The notes under the pieces are model-generated. The model ran no database searches, was not told the DNA's origin, and was given only the letters and a program-made list of their open reading frames with translations. Source: Cellulosimicrobium cellulans (lineage in GTDB: Bacteria > Actinomycetota > Actinomycetes > Actinomycetales > Cellulomonadaceae). From it: a DNA stretch of 64,000 nucleotides. The translations under genes were made by a program, and so were the position numbers. Positions 31,203-39,742 of this stretch are shown here, piece after piece (positions within the stretch are counted from its first letter, which is position 1; each line of letters begins with the position of its first letter). Where the stretch lies: NCBI RefSeq assembly GCF_024124905.1, contig NZ_JAMXST010000001.1, positions 62,001-126,000 on the forward strand, written 5' to 3'.

Positions 31203-31865
31203 GTGATCTGGCTCCTCGACCTCGACAACACGCTCGTCGGCCGCGACGACGCGTTCGCCGCCTGGGCGGCCGACGCCGTCGCCCACGCCGGTCGCGACGC
31301 GTCCGACCTCGCGGCGATCGTCGCGGCCGACCAGGGCGGGTTCGCCGTCAAGACCGACGTGGCGCGCGTCATCGTCGACCGCCTCGGCTGGGACGAGGAC
31401 CTGCCCGCCGCGGTCGACCGCTTCCGCGCCGGCATCCTCGACCACGTGCGCGCGTACGACGGCGTGCTCGACCTGCTCGACGCCCTGCGCGTCGACGGCG
31501 ACCTGGTGGTCGTGGTGACGAACGGGACGTCCCCCCAGCAGCGCGGCAAGCTCGCCCGCTGCGGGGTCGGGGCGCACGTCGACGCCGTCGTCGTGTCCGG
31601 CGAGGAGGGCGTCGACAAGCCCGACCCGCGGCTCCTCGAGATCGCGCTGGACCGCGTCGGTGCGGCCGATGCGGACCGCGCACAGGTCTGGATGGTCGGG
31701 GACGCGGCGCACGCCGACGTCGCCGCCGGCCGGGCCGCCGGCACGCGCACCGGCTGGGTCTCCCACGGGCGCCCATGGACGGACGGGCCGCTGCCGGACG
31801 TCCTGGGGGCGACGGTGCACGACGTCGTCGCCCGCGCCCGCGCGGCGGCCCTCACCGCGCCGTAG
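31203..31865 (+). CDS. HAD-superfamily hydrolase
   Basis: 220 aa phosphatase-like protein. The motifs are WLLDLDNTLVG (I, nucleophile Asp6), VVVTNGT (II), the Lys of GVDKPDPRLLEIAL (III), and MVGDAAHADVAAGRAAG (IV). The cap is small and helical (about 18-90), as in subfamily IA enzymes. The substrate is unknown; related enzymes act on phosphoglycolate, sugar phosphates or nucleotides. The GTG start follows a -10 box directly. It is convergent with the ybdK-like gene across a hairpin. Confidence 0.85.
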   Translation: MIWLLDLDNTLVGRDDAFAAWAADAVAHAGRDASDLAAIVAADQGGFAVKTDVARVIVDRLGWDEDLPAAVDRFRAGILDHVRAYDGVLDLLDALRVDGDLVVVVTNGTSPQQRGKLARCGVGAHVDAVVVSGEEGVDKPDPRLLEIALDRVGAADADRAQVWMVGDAAHADVAAGRAAGTRTGWVSHGRPWTDGPLPDVLGATVHDVVARARAAALTAP

Positions 31866-31870
31866 CGAGC

Positions 31871-31900
31871 GCCGGGGCACCCGGCCACGGGCGCCCCGGC
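31871..31900. terminator. Bidirectional terminator between HAD and ybdK-like genes
   Basis: GCCGGGGC pairs with GCCCCGGC, with an inner CCCG/CGGG stem after a one-base mismatch and a 4-nt loop. Confidence 0.75.
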
Positions 31901-31906
31901 GGGGCG

Positions 31907-33004
31907 TCAGGAGTGCGTGACCTCGACCGCCTGCTCGACGACCGCACGCAGGTCCCCGCCGGACGCCGCGTGCCACGCGCGCTGGCGCTGGGCGCCGTTC
32001 CCGCCGGACCAGAGGCGTCCGAGGAGCTCCGTCACGGCGTCGAGGTCGCCCGCGTCGACGAGGGCGTCCCGCACGTGCGCGACGAGCTGTCCGACGACGT
32101 CGTGCGCCGGGGCGGGACGCCAGGTGAGCGGCGAGACGAGGTCCTCCTCGAGGCCCGAGCGCCCGGCGCGCCACGACGCGGTCCGCAGGATCTCGGGGCG
32201 GAGCTCCGGGGGCGCGACGCCGTCCGCGGCCTCGCGCGCCGCGGTCTCGACGAGGCCGCGGCTGAGGGCCGCGAGGAGCGTCGCCGTGTCGGGGTCGAGG
32301 CACACGTCGGCGACGCGGATCTCGACGGTCGGGTAGCGCGACGAGAGCCGCGCGTCGAAGTAGACCATGTTCTCGTCGAGGATCGTCCCGGTCGCGACGA
32401 GGCCGTCGACCGCCGCGCGGTACGCCTCGGGCGTCCCGAACGCGCGGGTCGGGCCCGACGTCGGCCAGCGGGACCAGACCTGGGACCGGAAGCTCGCGTA
32501 CCCGCTGTCCTGGCCCTGCCAGAACGGGGAGTTGGTGCTCAGCGCGAGGAGCGTGGAGAGCCACGGCCCGATGCGGTCGAGGACGGTGACCCCCTCGGCG
32601 TCGTCCGCGACGGCGACGTGCACGTGGCACCCGCTCGTGAGCTGCTCGCGCGCCGTGAGGCCGAACGCGGCGCGGGCCTCGAGATAGCGCAGGCGGGAGA
32701 CGGTGGTGCCCTCGAAGGGCAGGGGCGAGGTGGAGAGCGCGGCGACCCGGGCGCCGACGCGGTCCGCGGCCTCCTGGGCGCGCTGCCGTCCCGCGCGGAT
32801 CTCCGTCGCGAGGTCGTCGAGCTCGCGACGCGGGTGGGTCGCGGTCTCGAGCTGCTCCTCCATGAACTCCGACTCGAGCGAGCCGGTCCCGCCGCCCTTC
32901 TCGTCGGTGCCCGACGCCTCCAGGGCCTCCGCGGCCCGGGCGACCGGATGGCCGTCGTCGCCGACGAGCAGGAACTCTTCCTCGACCCCTACGGTGCGCT
33001 TCAC
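31907..33004 (-). CDS. ybdK: YbdK-type carboxylate-amine ligase (glutamate-cysteine ligase family 2)
   Basis: 365 aa ATP-dependent ligase of the GCS2 family. It begins MKRTVGVEEEFLLVG, the family hallmark with the catalytic Glu cluster. It also has SGCHVHVAV, SPFWQGQDSGYASFRSQVW and SRYPTVEIRVADVC. E. coli YbdK has weak gamma-glutamylcysteine synthetase activity. In actinobacteria mycothiol replaces glutathione, so the true product is uncertain. The start is GTG at 33004-33002; the longer open frame to 33406 runs through the pflB promoter and is not homologous. GAGACT ends 6 nt upstream. Confidence 0.88.
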   Translation of the reverse strand: MKRTVGVEEEFLLVGDDGHPVARAAEALEASGTDEKGGGTGSLESEFMEEQLETATHPRRELDDLATEIRAGRQRAQEAADRVGARVAALSTSPLPFEGTTVSRLRYLEARAAFGLTAREQLTSGCHVHVAVADDAEGVTVLDRIGPWLSTLLALSTNSPFWQGQDSGYASFRSQVWSRWPTSGPTRAFGTPEAYRAAVDGLVATGTILDENMVYFDARLSSRYPTVEIRVADVCLDPDTATLLAALSRGLVETAAREAADGVAPPELRPEILRTASWRAGRSGLEEDLVSPLTWRPAPAHDVVGQLVAHVRDALVDAGDLDAVTELLGRLWSGGNGAQRQRAWHAASGGDLRAVVEQAVEVTHS

Positions 33005-33010
33005 CCGGGC

Positions 33011-33016
33011 AGTCTC
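33011..33016 (-). promoter_or_regulatory. -10 box, leaderless ybdK-like gene
   Basis: GAGACT on the minus strand ends 6 nt before the GTG at 33004. Confidence 0.4.
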
Positions 33017-33113
33017 ACACGGAAGCCGCGAGCACGTCGGGCGGGCGTGTGACGTGCGTCCGTGTCGTGCGTCACGGGCGCGTGCCGCCGCGGTCGTGCC
33101 CGGGTCCCGAGGG

Positions 33114-33133
33114 CTTGTGAACGTCATCACAAG
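33114..33133. promoter_or_regulatory. Rex/CRP-type operator
   Basis: CTTGTGA-N6-TCACAAG, a perfect 7-bp dyad. The core TGTGAACGTCATCACA agrees at all but one position with the actinobacterial Rex consensus TGTGAACNNNTTCACA. It also fits the CRP/GlxR form TGTGA-N6-TCACA. It lies about 250 bp before pflB. Confidence 0.65.
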
Positions 33134-33261
33134 GGGTGGTCCCGACAGGGTGCGAGGGGCGAGGGAACCGCGAGATCCCGCGGTTCCTGCGGGGTCCCGC
33201 CCGGCTCGGGACCTAGGTCCCCGGACGGCCCGAAACCCCTCCGCGCGACGCCGCGCGAACC

Positions 33262-33267
33262 TAGCCT
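33262..33267 (+). promoter_or_regulatory. Possible -10 box of pflBA
   Basis: TAGCCT, about 118 nt before the pflB ATG; no clear -35. Confidence 0.35.
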
Positions 33268-33384
33268 GGAGGTGGCGAAGGAGCCCGTCGGAACCTCGAC
33301 CGAGGGCCTCCACCCGAGGCCCCCGCGAGGCCGGCGGGTCCGGCCGGCGCGCGGACCCGCGCGTCAGGCACGAGGGAGGTCCAG

Positions 33385-35697
33385 ATGACCAGCGTTTCCG
33401 AGGCACCCGGCACGACGAGCGGCGGCCGTGCGGTGGAGGGCGGCGTCGACGCGCAGCACGACACCGCGCACGTCCCCGCGTGGGAGGGCTTCACCGACGG
33501 CCCGTGGCGCGACACGGTCGACGTGCGCGACTTCATCCAGCGCAACTACCGCCCGTACACGGGCGACGCGTCGTTCCTCGCCGGGCCCACGGAGCGCACG
33601 ACGGGGATCTGGGACACGCTGTCCGCGATGTTCCCCGAGGAGCGCGAGATGGGGATCTACGACGTCGACCCCCACACGCCCGCGGGGATCACGGCGCACG
33701 CCCCGGGCTACATCGACAAGGCGCACGAGGTGATCGTCGGCCTGCAGACCGACGCCCCGCTCAAGCGCGCGATCATGCCGAACGGCGGCTGGCGCATGGT
33801 CGAGGGCGCGCTGCAGACCTACGGCTACGAGGTCGACGAGACCCTGAAGAAGGTCTTCACAGAGTACCGCAAGACCCACAACCAGGGCGTGTTCGACGTC
33901 TACCCGCCGAACGTGCGCGCGGCCCGCAGCTCGCACATCATCACGGGCCTGCCCGACGCCTACGGCCGCGGCCGGATCATCGGCGACTACCGCCGCGTCG
34001 CGCTCTACGGCGTCGACGCCCTGACCGCCGCGAAGAAGCTCGACAAGCTCGGTCTCGACACGCAGCCGTTCAGCGAGCAGGTCGTGCGCGAGCGCGAGGA
34101 GCACGCGGAGCAGATCCGTGCGCTGGGCGAGCTCAAGGAGATGGCGGCCGAGTACGGCTACGACATCTCCGGCCCCGCGACGTCGGCGCGCGAGGCCGTC
34201 CAGTGGCTCTACTTCGCCTACCTCGCCGCGGTGAAGGAGCAGAACGGCGCCGCGATGTCGCTCGGCCGCACGTCGACCTTCCTCGACGTGTTCATCGACC
34301 GCGACCTCGAGGCCGGACGCATCACGGAGTCCGAGGCGCAGGAGATCATCGACGACTTCGTCATCAAGCTGCGCATCGTGCGGTTCCTGCGCACGCCCGA
34401 GTACGACTCCCTGTTCTCCGGCGACCCGACGTGGGTCACCGAGACGATCGGCGGCATGGGCGAGGACGGGCGCCCGCTCGTCACGAAGAACTCGTTCCGG
34501 TTCCTCCAGACGCTCTACAACCTCGGCCCGGCCCCCGAGCCGAACATGACGGTGTTCTGGAGCCCGGCGCTGCCGCAGGGCTTCAAGGACTACTGCGCGC
34601 AGGTCTCGATCGACACCTCGGCCGTGCAGTACGAGTCGGACGAGCTCATCCGCCAGCACTGGGGCGACGACGCGGCGATCGCGTGCTGCGTGTCCCCGAT
34701 GCGCGTCGGCAAGCAGATGCAGTTCTTCGGCGCTCGCGTGAACCTCGCCAAGACGCTGCTCTACGCGATCAACGGCGGGCGCGACGAGATCTCCGGCAAG
34801 CAGGTCTCGCCGGTGGCGGCTCCCGTCGAGGGCGACGTGCTCGACTTCGACGACGTCATGGCGAGGTTCGACGCGACGATGGACTGGCTCGCCGAGACGT
34901 ACGTCGAGGCGCTCAACTGCATCCACTGGTCGCACGACAAGTACGCGTACGAGCGCATCGAGATGGCGCTGCACGACAAGGACGTGCTGCGGACCATGGC
35001 GTGCGGCATCGCGGGCCTGTCCGTCGCGGCGGACTCGCTGTCGGCGATCAAGCACGCGAAGGTCTCCGTCGTCCGCGACGAGCGCGGCCTCGTCGTCGAC
35101 TACGTGACCGAGGGCGAGTACCCCACGTACGGCAACGACGACGACCGGGCCGACGCGATCGCCGTCGACCTCGTCGAGCGGTTCATGGCGAAGGTGCGCA
35201 CGCACCCGACGTACCGCGACGCCGTGCCGACGCAGTCGGTCCTGACGATCACGTCGAACGTCGTGTACGGGAAGGCGACGGGCAACACGCCCGACGGCCG
35301 CCGCGCCGGCGAGCCGTTCGCCCCGGGCGCCAACCCGATGAACGGGCGCGACACGCACGGCATGCTCGCCTCGGCGCTGTCGGTGGCCAAGCTGCCGTAC
35401 GACGAGGCGCAGGACGGCATCTCGCTGACCAACACGGTCGTGCCGAGCGGCCTCGGGCGCACCCAGGAGGAGCAGGTGACCAACCTCGCCGGCCTCCTGG
35501 ACGCCTACATCGGGTCCGAGGGGTACCACATGAACGTCAACGTGCTGAACCGCGAGACGCTCCTGGACGCCATGGACCACCCGGAGAACTACCCGCAGCT
35601 GACGATCCGCGTGTCCGGGTACGCGGTGAACTTCGTCCGCCTCACGCGCGAGCAGCAGCTCGACGTGCTCTCGCGCACCTTCCACGGCGCGCTCTGA
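33385..35697 (+). CDS. pflB: Pyruvate formate-lyase (formate C-acetyltransferase)
   Basis: 770 aa glycyl-radical enzyme that splits pyruvate plus CoA into acetyl-CoA and formate under anoxia. The adjacent catalytic cysteines are Cys434-Cys435 in [10 protein letters not shown]. The radical glycine is Gly745 in [13 protein letters not shown], 26 residues from the C-terminus. The length and both motifs fit true PFL rather than the diol-dehydratase-like glycyl-radical enzymes. ATG at 33385 follows GGGAGG. The activase gene is 20 bp downstream. Oxygen destroys the enzyme, so the cell is at least facultatively fermentative. Confidence 0.97.
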   Translation: MTSVSEAPGTTSGGRAVEGGVDAQHDTAHVPAWEGFTDGPWRDTVDVRDFIQRNYRPYTGDASFLAGPTERTTGIWDTLSAMFPEEREMGIYDVDPHTPAGITAHAPGYIDKAHEVIVGLQTDAPLKRAIMPNGGWRMVEGALQTYGYEVDETLKKVFTEYRKTHNQGVFDVYPPNVRAARSSHIITGLPDAYGRGRIIGDYRRVALYGVDALTAAKKLDKLGLDTQPFSEQVVREREEHAEQIRALGELKEMAAEYGYDISGPATSAREAVQWLYFAYLAAVKEQNGAAMSLGRTSTFLDVFIDRDLEAGRITESEAQEIIDDFVIKLRIVRFLRTPEYDSLFSGDPTWVTETIGGMGEDGRPLVTKNSFRFLQTLYNLGPAPEPNMTVFWSPALPQGFKDYCAQVSIDTSAVQYESDELIRQHWGDDAAIACCVSPMRVGKQMQFFGARVNLAKTLLYAINGGRDEISGKQVSPVAAPVEGDVLDFDDVMARFDATMDWLAETYVEALNCIHWSHDKYAYERIEMALHDKDVLRTMACGIAGLSVAADSLSAIKHAKVSVVRDERGLVVDYVTEGEYPTYGNDDDRADAIAVDLVERFMAKVRTHPTYRDAVPTQSVLTITSNVVYGKATGNTPDGRRAGEPFAPGANPMNGRDTHGMLASALSVAKLPYDEAQDGISLTNTVVPSGLGRTQEEQVTNLAGLLDAYIGSEGYHMNVNVLNRETLLDAMDHPENYPQLTIRVSGYAVNFVRLTREQQLDVLSRTFHGAL

Positions 35698-35717
35698 CGA
35701 GCGCTGAGGAGCCAGCC

Positions 35718-36710
35718 ATGACCGTCACCCTTCCCGGCCCCGCCGTCCGCCCGTCGCGCGGGTGCGCCGTCGTCGGGGGCACCCTGCCCGACGACGCCAC
35801 GCGCCTCGACGTCCCGGGCGCCCCGACCTCGGCGGCCGAGCCCGCGGCGTCGGGCACGCCCGTGGGCCACGCCCGCCGGGCGGGCGCGGGCCTGGACGGG
35901 CTGACGGTCGCGGACGTGGACCGGGCCGACAAGCTCGCGGCGATGCGCGCGGGCGAGCTCGGCTCGGTCCACTCTTGGGAGCTCGTCACCGCCGTGGACG
36001 GCCCGGGGACCCGGCTCACGGTGTTCCTCAACGGCTGCCCGCTGCGGTGCCTGTACTGCCACAACCCCGACACGTTCGCGATGAAGGACGGCAGGCCCGT
36101 CACGGCGGACGAGCTGCTCGGGCGCGTCCGGCGCTACCTGCCCGTCTTCCGGGCCACCCACGGCGGGCTCACGCTCTCCGGCGGCGAGGTGCTCATGCAG
36201 CCTGCGTTCGCCGCCCGCGTGCTGCGCGGGGCCAAGGCGATGGACGTGCACACCGCGCTCGACACGTCGGGCTTCCTCGGCGCGAACGCCACCGACGCGA
36301 TGCTCGACGACACGGACCTCGTGCTGCTCGACGTGAAGTCGGGCGACCCCGACACGTACACGAAGGTCACGAGCCGCGACCTCGAGCCGACGCTGCGGTT
36401 CGGGCGGCGGATCGCCGAGCGCGGTCTCACCGGCCACGCGCCCGAGGTGTGGGTGCGCTTCGTCCTCGTCCCGGGCCTCACCGACGACGTGGACAACGTG
36501 GAGAAGGTCGCGGAGTACGCGGCCTCGCTCAACGCGATCCGCCCCGGCACGGTGACACGCGTCGAGGTGCTGCCCTTCCATCAGATGGGTCGCGACAAGT
36601 GGGACGCCCTCGGGCGCACCTACGAGCTCGACGACACGCCCGCGCCGTCCCCGGAGCTCACGGAGCGCGTGCGCGACCAGTTCCGCGCCCACGGCCTGAC
36701 GACGTACTGA
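35718..36710 (+). CDS. pflA: Pyruvate formate-lyase activating enzyme
   Basis: 330 aa radical-SAM protein that installs the glycyl radical on PflB. The cluster motif is Cys107-x3-Cys111-x2-Cys114 (NGCPLRCLYCHNP), followed by TLSGGEVLMQP. The C-terminal half completes the barrel (VEVLPFHQMGRDKWDALG). An N-terminal extension of about 75 residues, rich in Ala/Gly/Pro, is unusual. A start at the ATG near residue 75 (MRAGELGSVHSWE) would give the standard length, but ATG 35718 has a good AGGAG. It is in an operon with pflB and ends at the long inverted repeat. Confidence 0.93.
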   Translation: MTVTLPGPAVRPSRGCAVVGGTLPDDATRLDVPGAPTSAAEPAASGTPVGHARRAGAGLDGLTVADVDRADKLAAMRAGELGSVHSWELVTAVDGPGTRLTVFLNGCPLRCLYCHNPDTFAMKDGRPVTADELLGRVRRYLPVFRATHGGLTLSGGEVLMQPAFAARVLRGAKAMDVHTALDTSGFLGANATDAMLDDTDLVLLDVKSGDPDTYTKVTSRDLEPTLRFGRRIAERGLTGHAPEVWVRFVLVPGLTDDVDNVEKVAEYAASLNAIRPGTVTRVEVLPFHQMGRDKWDALGRTYELDDTPAPSPELTERVRDQFRAHGLTTY

Positions 36711-36725
36711 CGGGCGACCGCGCGC

Positions 36726-36783
36726 CGAGACGTGAGAAGTGGCCCCGGACCGACGTGTTCCTGGGGCCACTTCTCACGTCTCG
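36726..36783. terminator. Long perfect inverted repeat after pflA
   Basis: The 21-nt arms at 36726-36746 and 36763-36783 pair perfectly around a 16-nt loop; each left arm starts CGAGACGTGAG and ends AGTGGCCCC. It could terminate pflBA. Its length and the A/T-containing middle also suggest a dispersed intergenic repeat. Confidence 0.7.
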
Positions 36784-36847
36784 ACGGGACTGCCCCCGAG
36801 GCGGATCTCGGTGCCCGCGACGGCGGGACCTAGGCTCCCGGGAGCGA

Positions 36848-36853
36848 TACTGT
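36848..36853 (+). promoter_or_regulatory. -10 box of the antitoxin-toxin-helicase operon
   Basis: TACTGT, 27 nt before the antitoxin ATG; it is overlapped by the GTGGT-GAT-ACCAC dyad. Confidence 0.5.
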
Positions 36854-36864
36854 GGTGATACCAC
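36852..36864. promoter_or_regulatory. Candidate autoregulatory operator of the toxin-antitoxin unit
   Basis: GTGGT, 3-nt spacer GAT, ACCAC, placed across the end of the -10 box. Ribbon-helix-helix antitoxins bind such short dyads. Confidence 0.5.
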
Positions 36865-36880
36865 GACGGGAGGTGCGGGG

Positions 36881-37084
36881 ATGAGCGGCAAGCAGATGGT
36901 CGTGCGTTTCACCGAGGACGAGAAGCGGGTTCTCGAGGCGGCCGCGGAGCGCGAGGGACGGTCCCAGAACGAGATCGTTCGCGACGCCGTGCGGCGGTAC
37001 GGCGCGGAGCGCGACGCCCTCCGTGATCGACTGATCGCGGACGCGATCCGCGAGTACGGACCCGTGCTCGACAAGCTCGCCTGA
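36881..37084 (+). CDS. Ribbon-helix-helix antitoxin
   Basis: 67 aa protein with a CopG/Arc-type fold: strand KQMVVRFTEDE, helix A EKRVLEAAAEREG, turn RSQNE, helix B IVRDAVRRYG. A C-terminal amphipathic helix (about 45-67) could neutralise the partner toxin. The ATG has GGGAGG upstream. The toxin gene follows after 1 nt. Most Doc toxins are paired with Phd; a ribbon-helix-helix partner is less common. It probably represses its own promoter at 36852-36864. Confidence 0.8.
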   Translation: MSGKQMVVRFTEDEKRVLEAAAEREGRSQNEIVRDAVRRYGAERDALRDRLIADAIREYGPVLDKLA

Positions 37085-37085
37085 G

Positions 37086-37475
37086 GTGGTCGCGTCGCGA
37101 GAGGTCGAGTACCTCGAGGTCGGGGACCTGCTCGCGGCGGCGCGCGCGCTGCTCCGGGCGGAGCCGGTCGTCCGTGACTGGGGTGCGCTCGACTCGGCCG
37201 AGCATCGTCCTCGCGCCTCGATGTTTGGTGAGGAGGCGTACCCGTCGCTCGACCTGAAGGCGGCCGCGCTGATGCTCTCCGTCGTCCAGAACCACGCGCT
37301 CGTCGACGGCAACAAGCGGCTCGGCCTGGTCGCCGTCGTCGTGTTCTACGGCATGAACGGCGTCGCGCTGCGTGCTCCCCACGACGACGTGTACGAGCTG
37401 ACGATGTCGATCGCCGACGGTTCGACGCACGAGGTGACGTACGTCGCGGAGTGCCTCGCTCGCTGGCACGCGTGA
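37086..37475 (+). CDS. Doc-family toxin (Fic fold)
   Basis: 129 aa protein with the Fic/Doc active-site motif NHALVDGNKRLG (about 77-88). This is the Doc form (HxFxDGNKR), in which Leu-Val replaces the aromatic residue, rather than HPFxxGNGR of AMPylating Fic proteins. Known Doc kinases phosphorylate and inactivate EF-Tu. The small size and the N-terminal helix (YLEVGDLLAAARALL) also fit. It starts with GTG 1 nt after the antitoxin stop. Its stop overlaps the next gene's GTG, so all three genes are coupled. Confidence 0.85.
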   Translation: MVASREVEYLEVGDLLAAARALLRAEPVVRDWGALDSAEHRPRASMFGEEAYPSLDLKAAALMLSVVQNHALVDGNKRLGLVAVVVFYGMNGVALRAPHDDVYELTMSIADGSTHEVTYVAECLARWHA

Positions 37476-39694
37476 CCGCGCCGCGCGCGACGCTGCCCGA
37501 CGTCGCCACCGCTCGGGCGGTCGTCGCGGACGCGGACGCCCTCGCCGCGCAGCTCGCGACCCTCTCTGCCGCGCCCGGGACGGCACGCGACCAGGTGCGC
37601 GCCGCGTTCGGCGACAGCCGCGAGGAGAAGGTCCTGGCGCGCCTCGACACCGTCGACGTCGCGTCGCTGCGCGACGTCACGCGCGAGCGCCTACGGCTCG
37701 GGGCCCTCGCGGACGCGAGCGTGCGGACGGTCGGGGCGGTCGCGCGGCTCGGGCGCGACGGTCTGGAGCGGGTCCCGGACATCGGCCCGCAGACGGCGAC
37801 GCATCTGCTCGCGGCCGCCGAGCAGGTGGCGCGCGCCGTGCGCGAGAGCCTGCGCTTCCGGATCGACCTCACGCCGACCGACCCGGTCGCGACCGCGCTC
37901 GTCCAGGCGCTGCACACGCTCGACCAGGCCGACGCCGCCGTCGCGCGGTACGGCGACCAGGTGCGCGCCGCGCTCGCCGAGCACGAGCGCGTGCGCGACG
38001 ACGCGCGGGTCGCCGCGAGCGGAGCGCGTCGCCTCCTCGCCTGGGGCGAGCGCCGGCGTCGGGCGTTCGCGGCGGTGACGACGCTCGCCGGGGTCGCGGA
38101 GCGGGCGCGGGAGACGGGGCTGGACGAGGAGGCCCGGCGCGTCACCGCGCTGCTCGCGGAGCCCGCGCGCCCCTACGACGCCTGGGCGGACTTCCGGCGC
38201 CGGTCCGCGGCGTACTACGCGCTGCTCGACGGCGTGGCCCCCACCGGGCGCGACGTCGTCGCTGCCGCCGGCCACCTGCCCGCGGAGCTCGTCGACCGCG
38301 TGCAGACGCAGGCGCTCGACGAGACCCTGCTGCGGGTGTCGTTGCGCGGGTACCAGGCGTTCGGGGCGCGCTTCGCGCTCGCCCAGCGGCGCGTCGTCCT
38401 CGGCGACGAGATGGGGCTCGGCAAGACCGTGCAGGCGATCGCCGTCGTCGCGCACCTCCTCGCGCGCGGCGCGACGCACGCGCTCGTCGTGTGCCCCGCG
38501 AGCGTCCTGGAGAACTGGGTGCGCGAGCTGCGGACGCACGCGGACGTCGCCGTGCACGTCGTCCACGGCGAGGACCGGGACGACGCGGCGGAGGCGTGGC
38601 GTGCGTCCGGCGGCGTCGCCGTCGTGACGTTCGCGGGCCTGCGCCGCGCGGGGACCGAGATCCTCGTGCCAGCGGGGTCCAGCGCCCCCGCCGTGCTCGT
38701 CGTGGACGAGGCCCACTACGTGAAGAACCCGCTCGCGAAGCGGTCCGCGGCCGTCGCGGCCCTCGCGCGGGGGACCGAGCACGTGCTCCTGCTCACGGGC
38801 ACGCCCATGGAGAACCGGGTCGAGGAGTTCCGCACCCTGCTGGGCTACCTCCAGCCCGCGCTCGCCGCACGCCTCGACGCGGCCCACGGCGCGGCGGGCC
38901 CCGACGCGTTCCGGCACGCCGTCGCGCCCGCCTACCTGCGGCGCAACGCCGAGGACGTGCTCGAGGAGCTGCCGGAGCTCGTGCAGGTCGACGAGTGGGA
39001 ACGGCTCGGGGCGGTCGACGGCGCGGCGTACCGCGAGGCGGTCGCGGCGGGGTCGTTCATGGCGATGCGACGAGCGGCGTTCGCGGTCGACCACCCGGAG
39101 GACTCGGCGAAGCTCCGCCGACTCGTGGAGCTCGCGCGCGAGGCGGCCGAGAACGGACGCAAGGTCGTGGTGTTCTCGTACTTCCGCGACGTGGTGGACA
39201 CGGTCGTGCGCGCGCTCGGCGACCTCGCGCTCGCTCCGCTGACCGGCTCCGTGCCCGCCCGGACGCGCCAGACGATCGTCGACGACTTCACGGTGGCCGA
39301 GGTCCCGCGCGTGCTCGTGAGCCAGATCGACGTCGGGGGAGTGGGCCTCAACCTCCAGGCGGCCTCCGTGGTCATCCTGTGCGAGCCCCAGACCAAGCCC
39401 ACGACCGAGGCGCAGGCCGTCGCGCGCGCCCACCGCATGGGGCAGGTCGAGACCGTCCAGGTGCACCGCCTGCTCACGGTCGACAGCGTCGACGAGCACC
39501 TCGTGCGCCTGCTCGGGACGAAGGCGCGGCTGTTCGACGCGTACGCGCGGCGCAGCGCGCTCGCCGAGGAGGTCGCGGGCGCGGTCGACGTGTCCGAGGC
39601 GTCGCTCGCGCGCGCCGTGGTCGACGCCGAGCGGGCGCGGCTCTTCGTCGACCCCGCCGTCACGTCGGTCGAGGACGCGGTCACCGAGGACTGA
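37472..39694 (+). CDS. SNF2-family helicase
   Basis: 740 aa SF2 ATPase. Residues 1-290 are an alpha-helical region with a possible helix-hairpin-helix (VPDIGPQTATHLL, about 99-111). The SNF2 ATPase core follows: GDEMGLGKT (about 311-319), VVDEAHYVKN (DEAH at about 412-415) and LLTGTPMENR. The helicase C domain has VFSYFRDVVDTV, the motif SQIDVGGVGLNLQAA, and RAHRMGQ (motif VI). Such enzymes translocate on or remodel DNA-protein complexes. The start chosen is GTG 37472, overlapping the doc stop by 4 nt; GTG 37451 is an alternative. Confidence 0.85.
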   Translation: MTAPRATLPDVATARAVVADADALAAQLATLSAAPGTARDQVRAAFGDSREEKVLARLDTVDVASLRDVTRERLRLGALADASVRTVGAVARLGRDGLERVPDIGPQTATHLLAAAEQVARAVRESLRFRIDLTPTDPVATALVQALHTLDQADAAVARYGDQVRAALAEHERVRDDARVAASGARRLLAWGERRRRAFAAVTTLAGVAERARETGLDEEARRVTALLAEPARPYDAWADFRRRSAAYYALLDGVAPTGRDVVAAAGHLPAELVDRVQTQALDETLLRVSLRGYQAFGARFALAQRRVVLGDEMGLGKTVQAIAVVAHLLARGATHALVVCPASVLENWVRELRTHADVAVHVVHGEDRDDAAEAWRASGGVAVVTFAGLRRAGTEILVPAGSSAPAVLVVDEAHYVKNPLAKRSAAVAALARGTEHVLLLTGTPMENRVEEFRTLLGYLQPALAARLDAAHGAAGPDAFRHAVAPAYLRRNAEDVLEELPELVQVDEWERLGAVDGAAYREAVAAGSFMAMRRAAFAVDHPEDSAKLRRLVELAREAAENGRKVVVFSYFRDVVDTVVRALGDLALAPLTGSVPARTRQTIVDDFTVAEVPRVLVSQIDVGGVGLNLQAASVVILCEPQTKPTTEAQAVARAHRMGQVETVQVHRLLTVDSVDEHLVRLLGTKARLFDAYARRSALAEEVAGAVDVSEASLARAVVDAERARLFVDPAVTSVEDAVTED

Positions 39695-39729
39695 GCGACG
39701 GTCCGGACGCGCCGGTGCGCCTGACGGCC

Positions 39730-39735
39730 TAGCGT
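39730..39735 (+). promoter_or_regulatory. -10 box, leaderless PIG-L gene
   Basis: TAGCGT ends 7 nt before the ATG at 39743. Confidence 0.55.
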
Positions 39736-39742
39736 CTGTCGT

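Larger units (their letters stand above)
33005..33384. other. 380-bp divergent control region, ybdK/pflB
   Basis: From left to right it holds the ybdK -10 (33016-33011), a Rex/CRP-type dyad (33114-33133), the 14-bp palindrome GGGACCTAGGTCCC (33208-33221), a TAGCCT -10 (33262-33267), and a leader of about 110 nt ending in a GGGAGG ribosome-binding site. No gene is seen. Confidence 0.6.

Noticed and set aside
37451-37471. Upstream GTG start for the SNF2 helicase
   Set aside because: GTG at 37472 overlaps the doc stop by 4 nt, the coupling seen at many junctions in this window, and has no worse ribosome-binding context.
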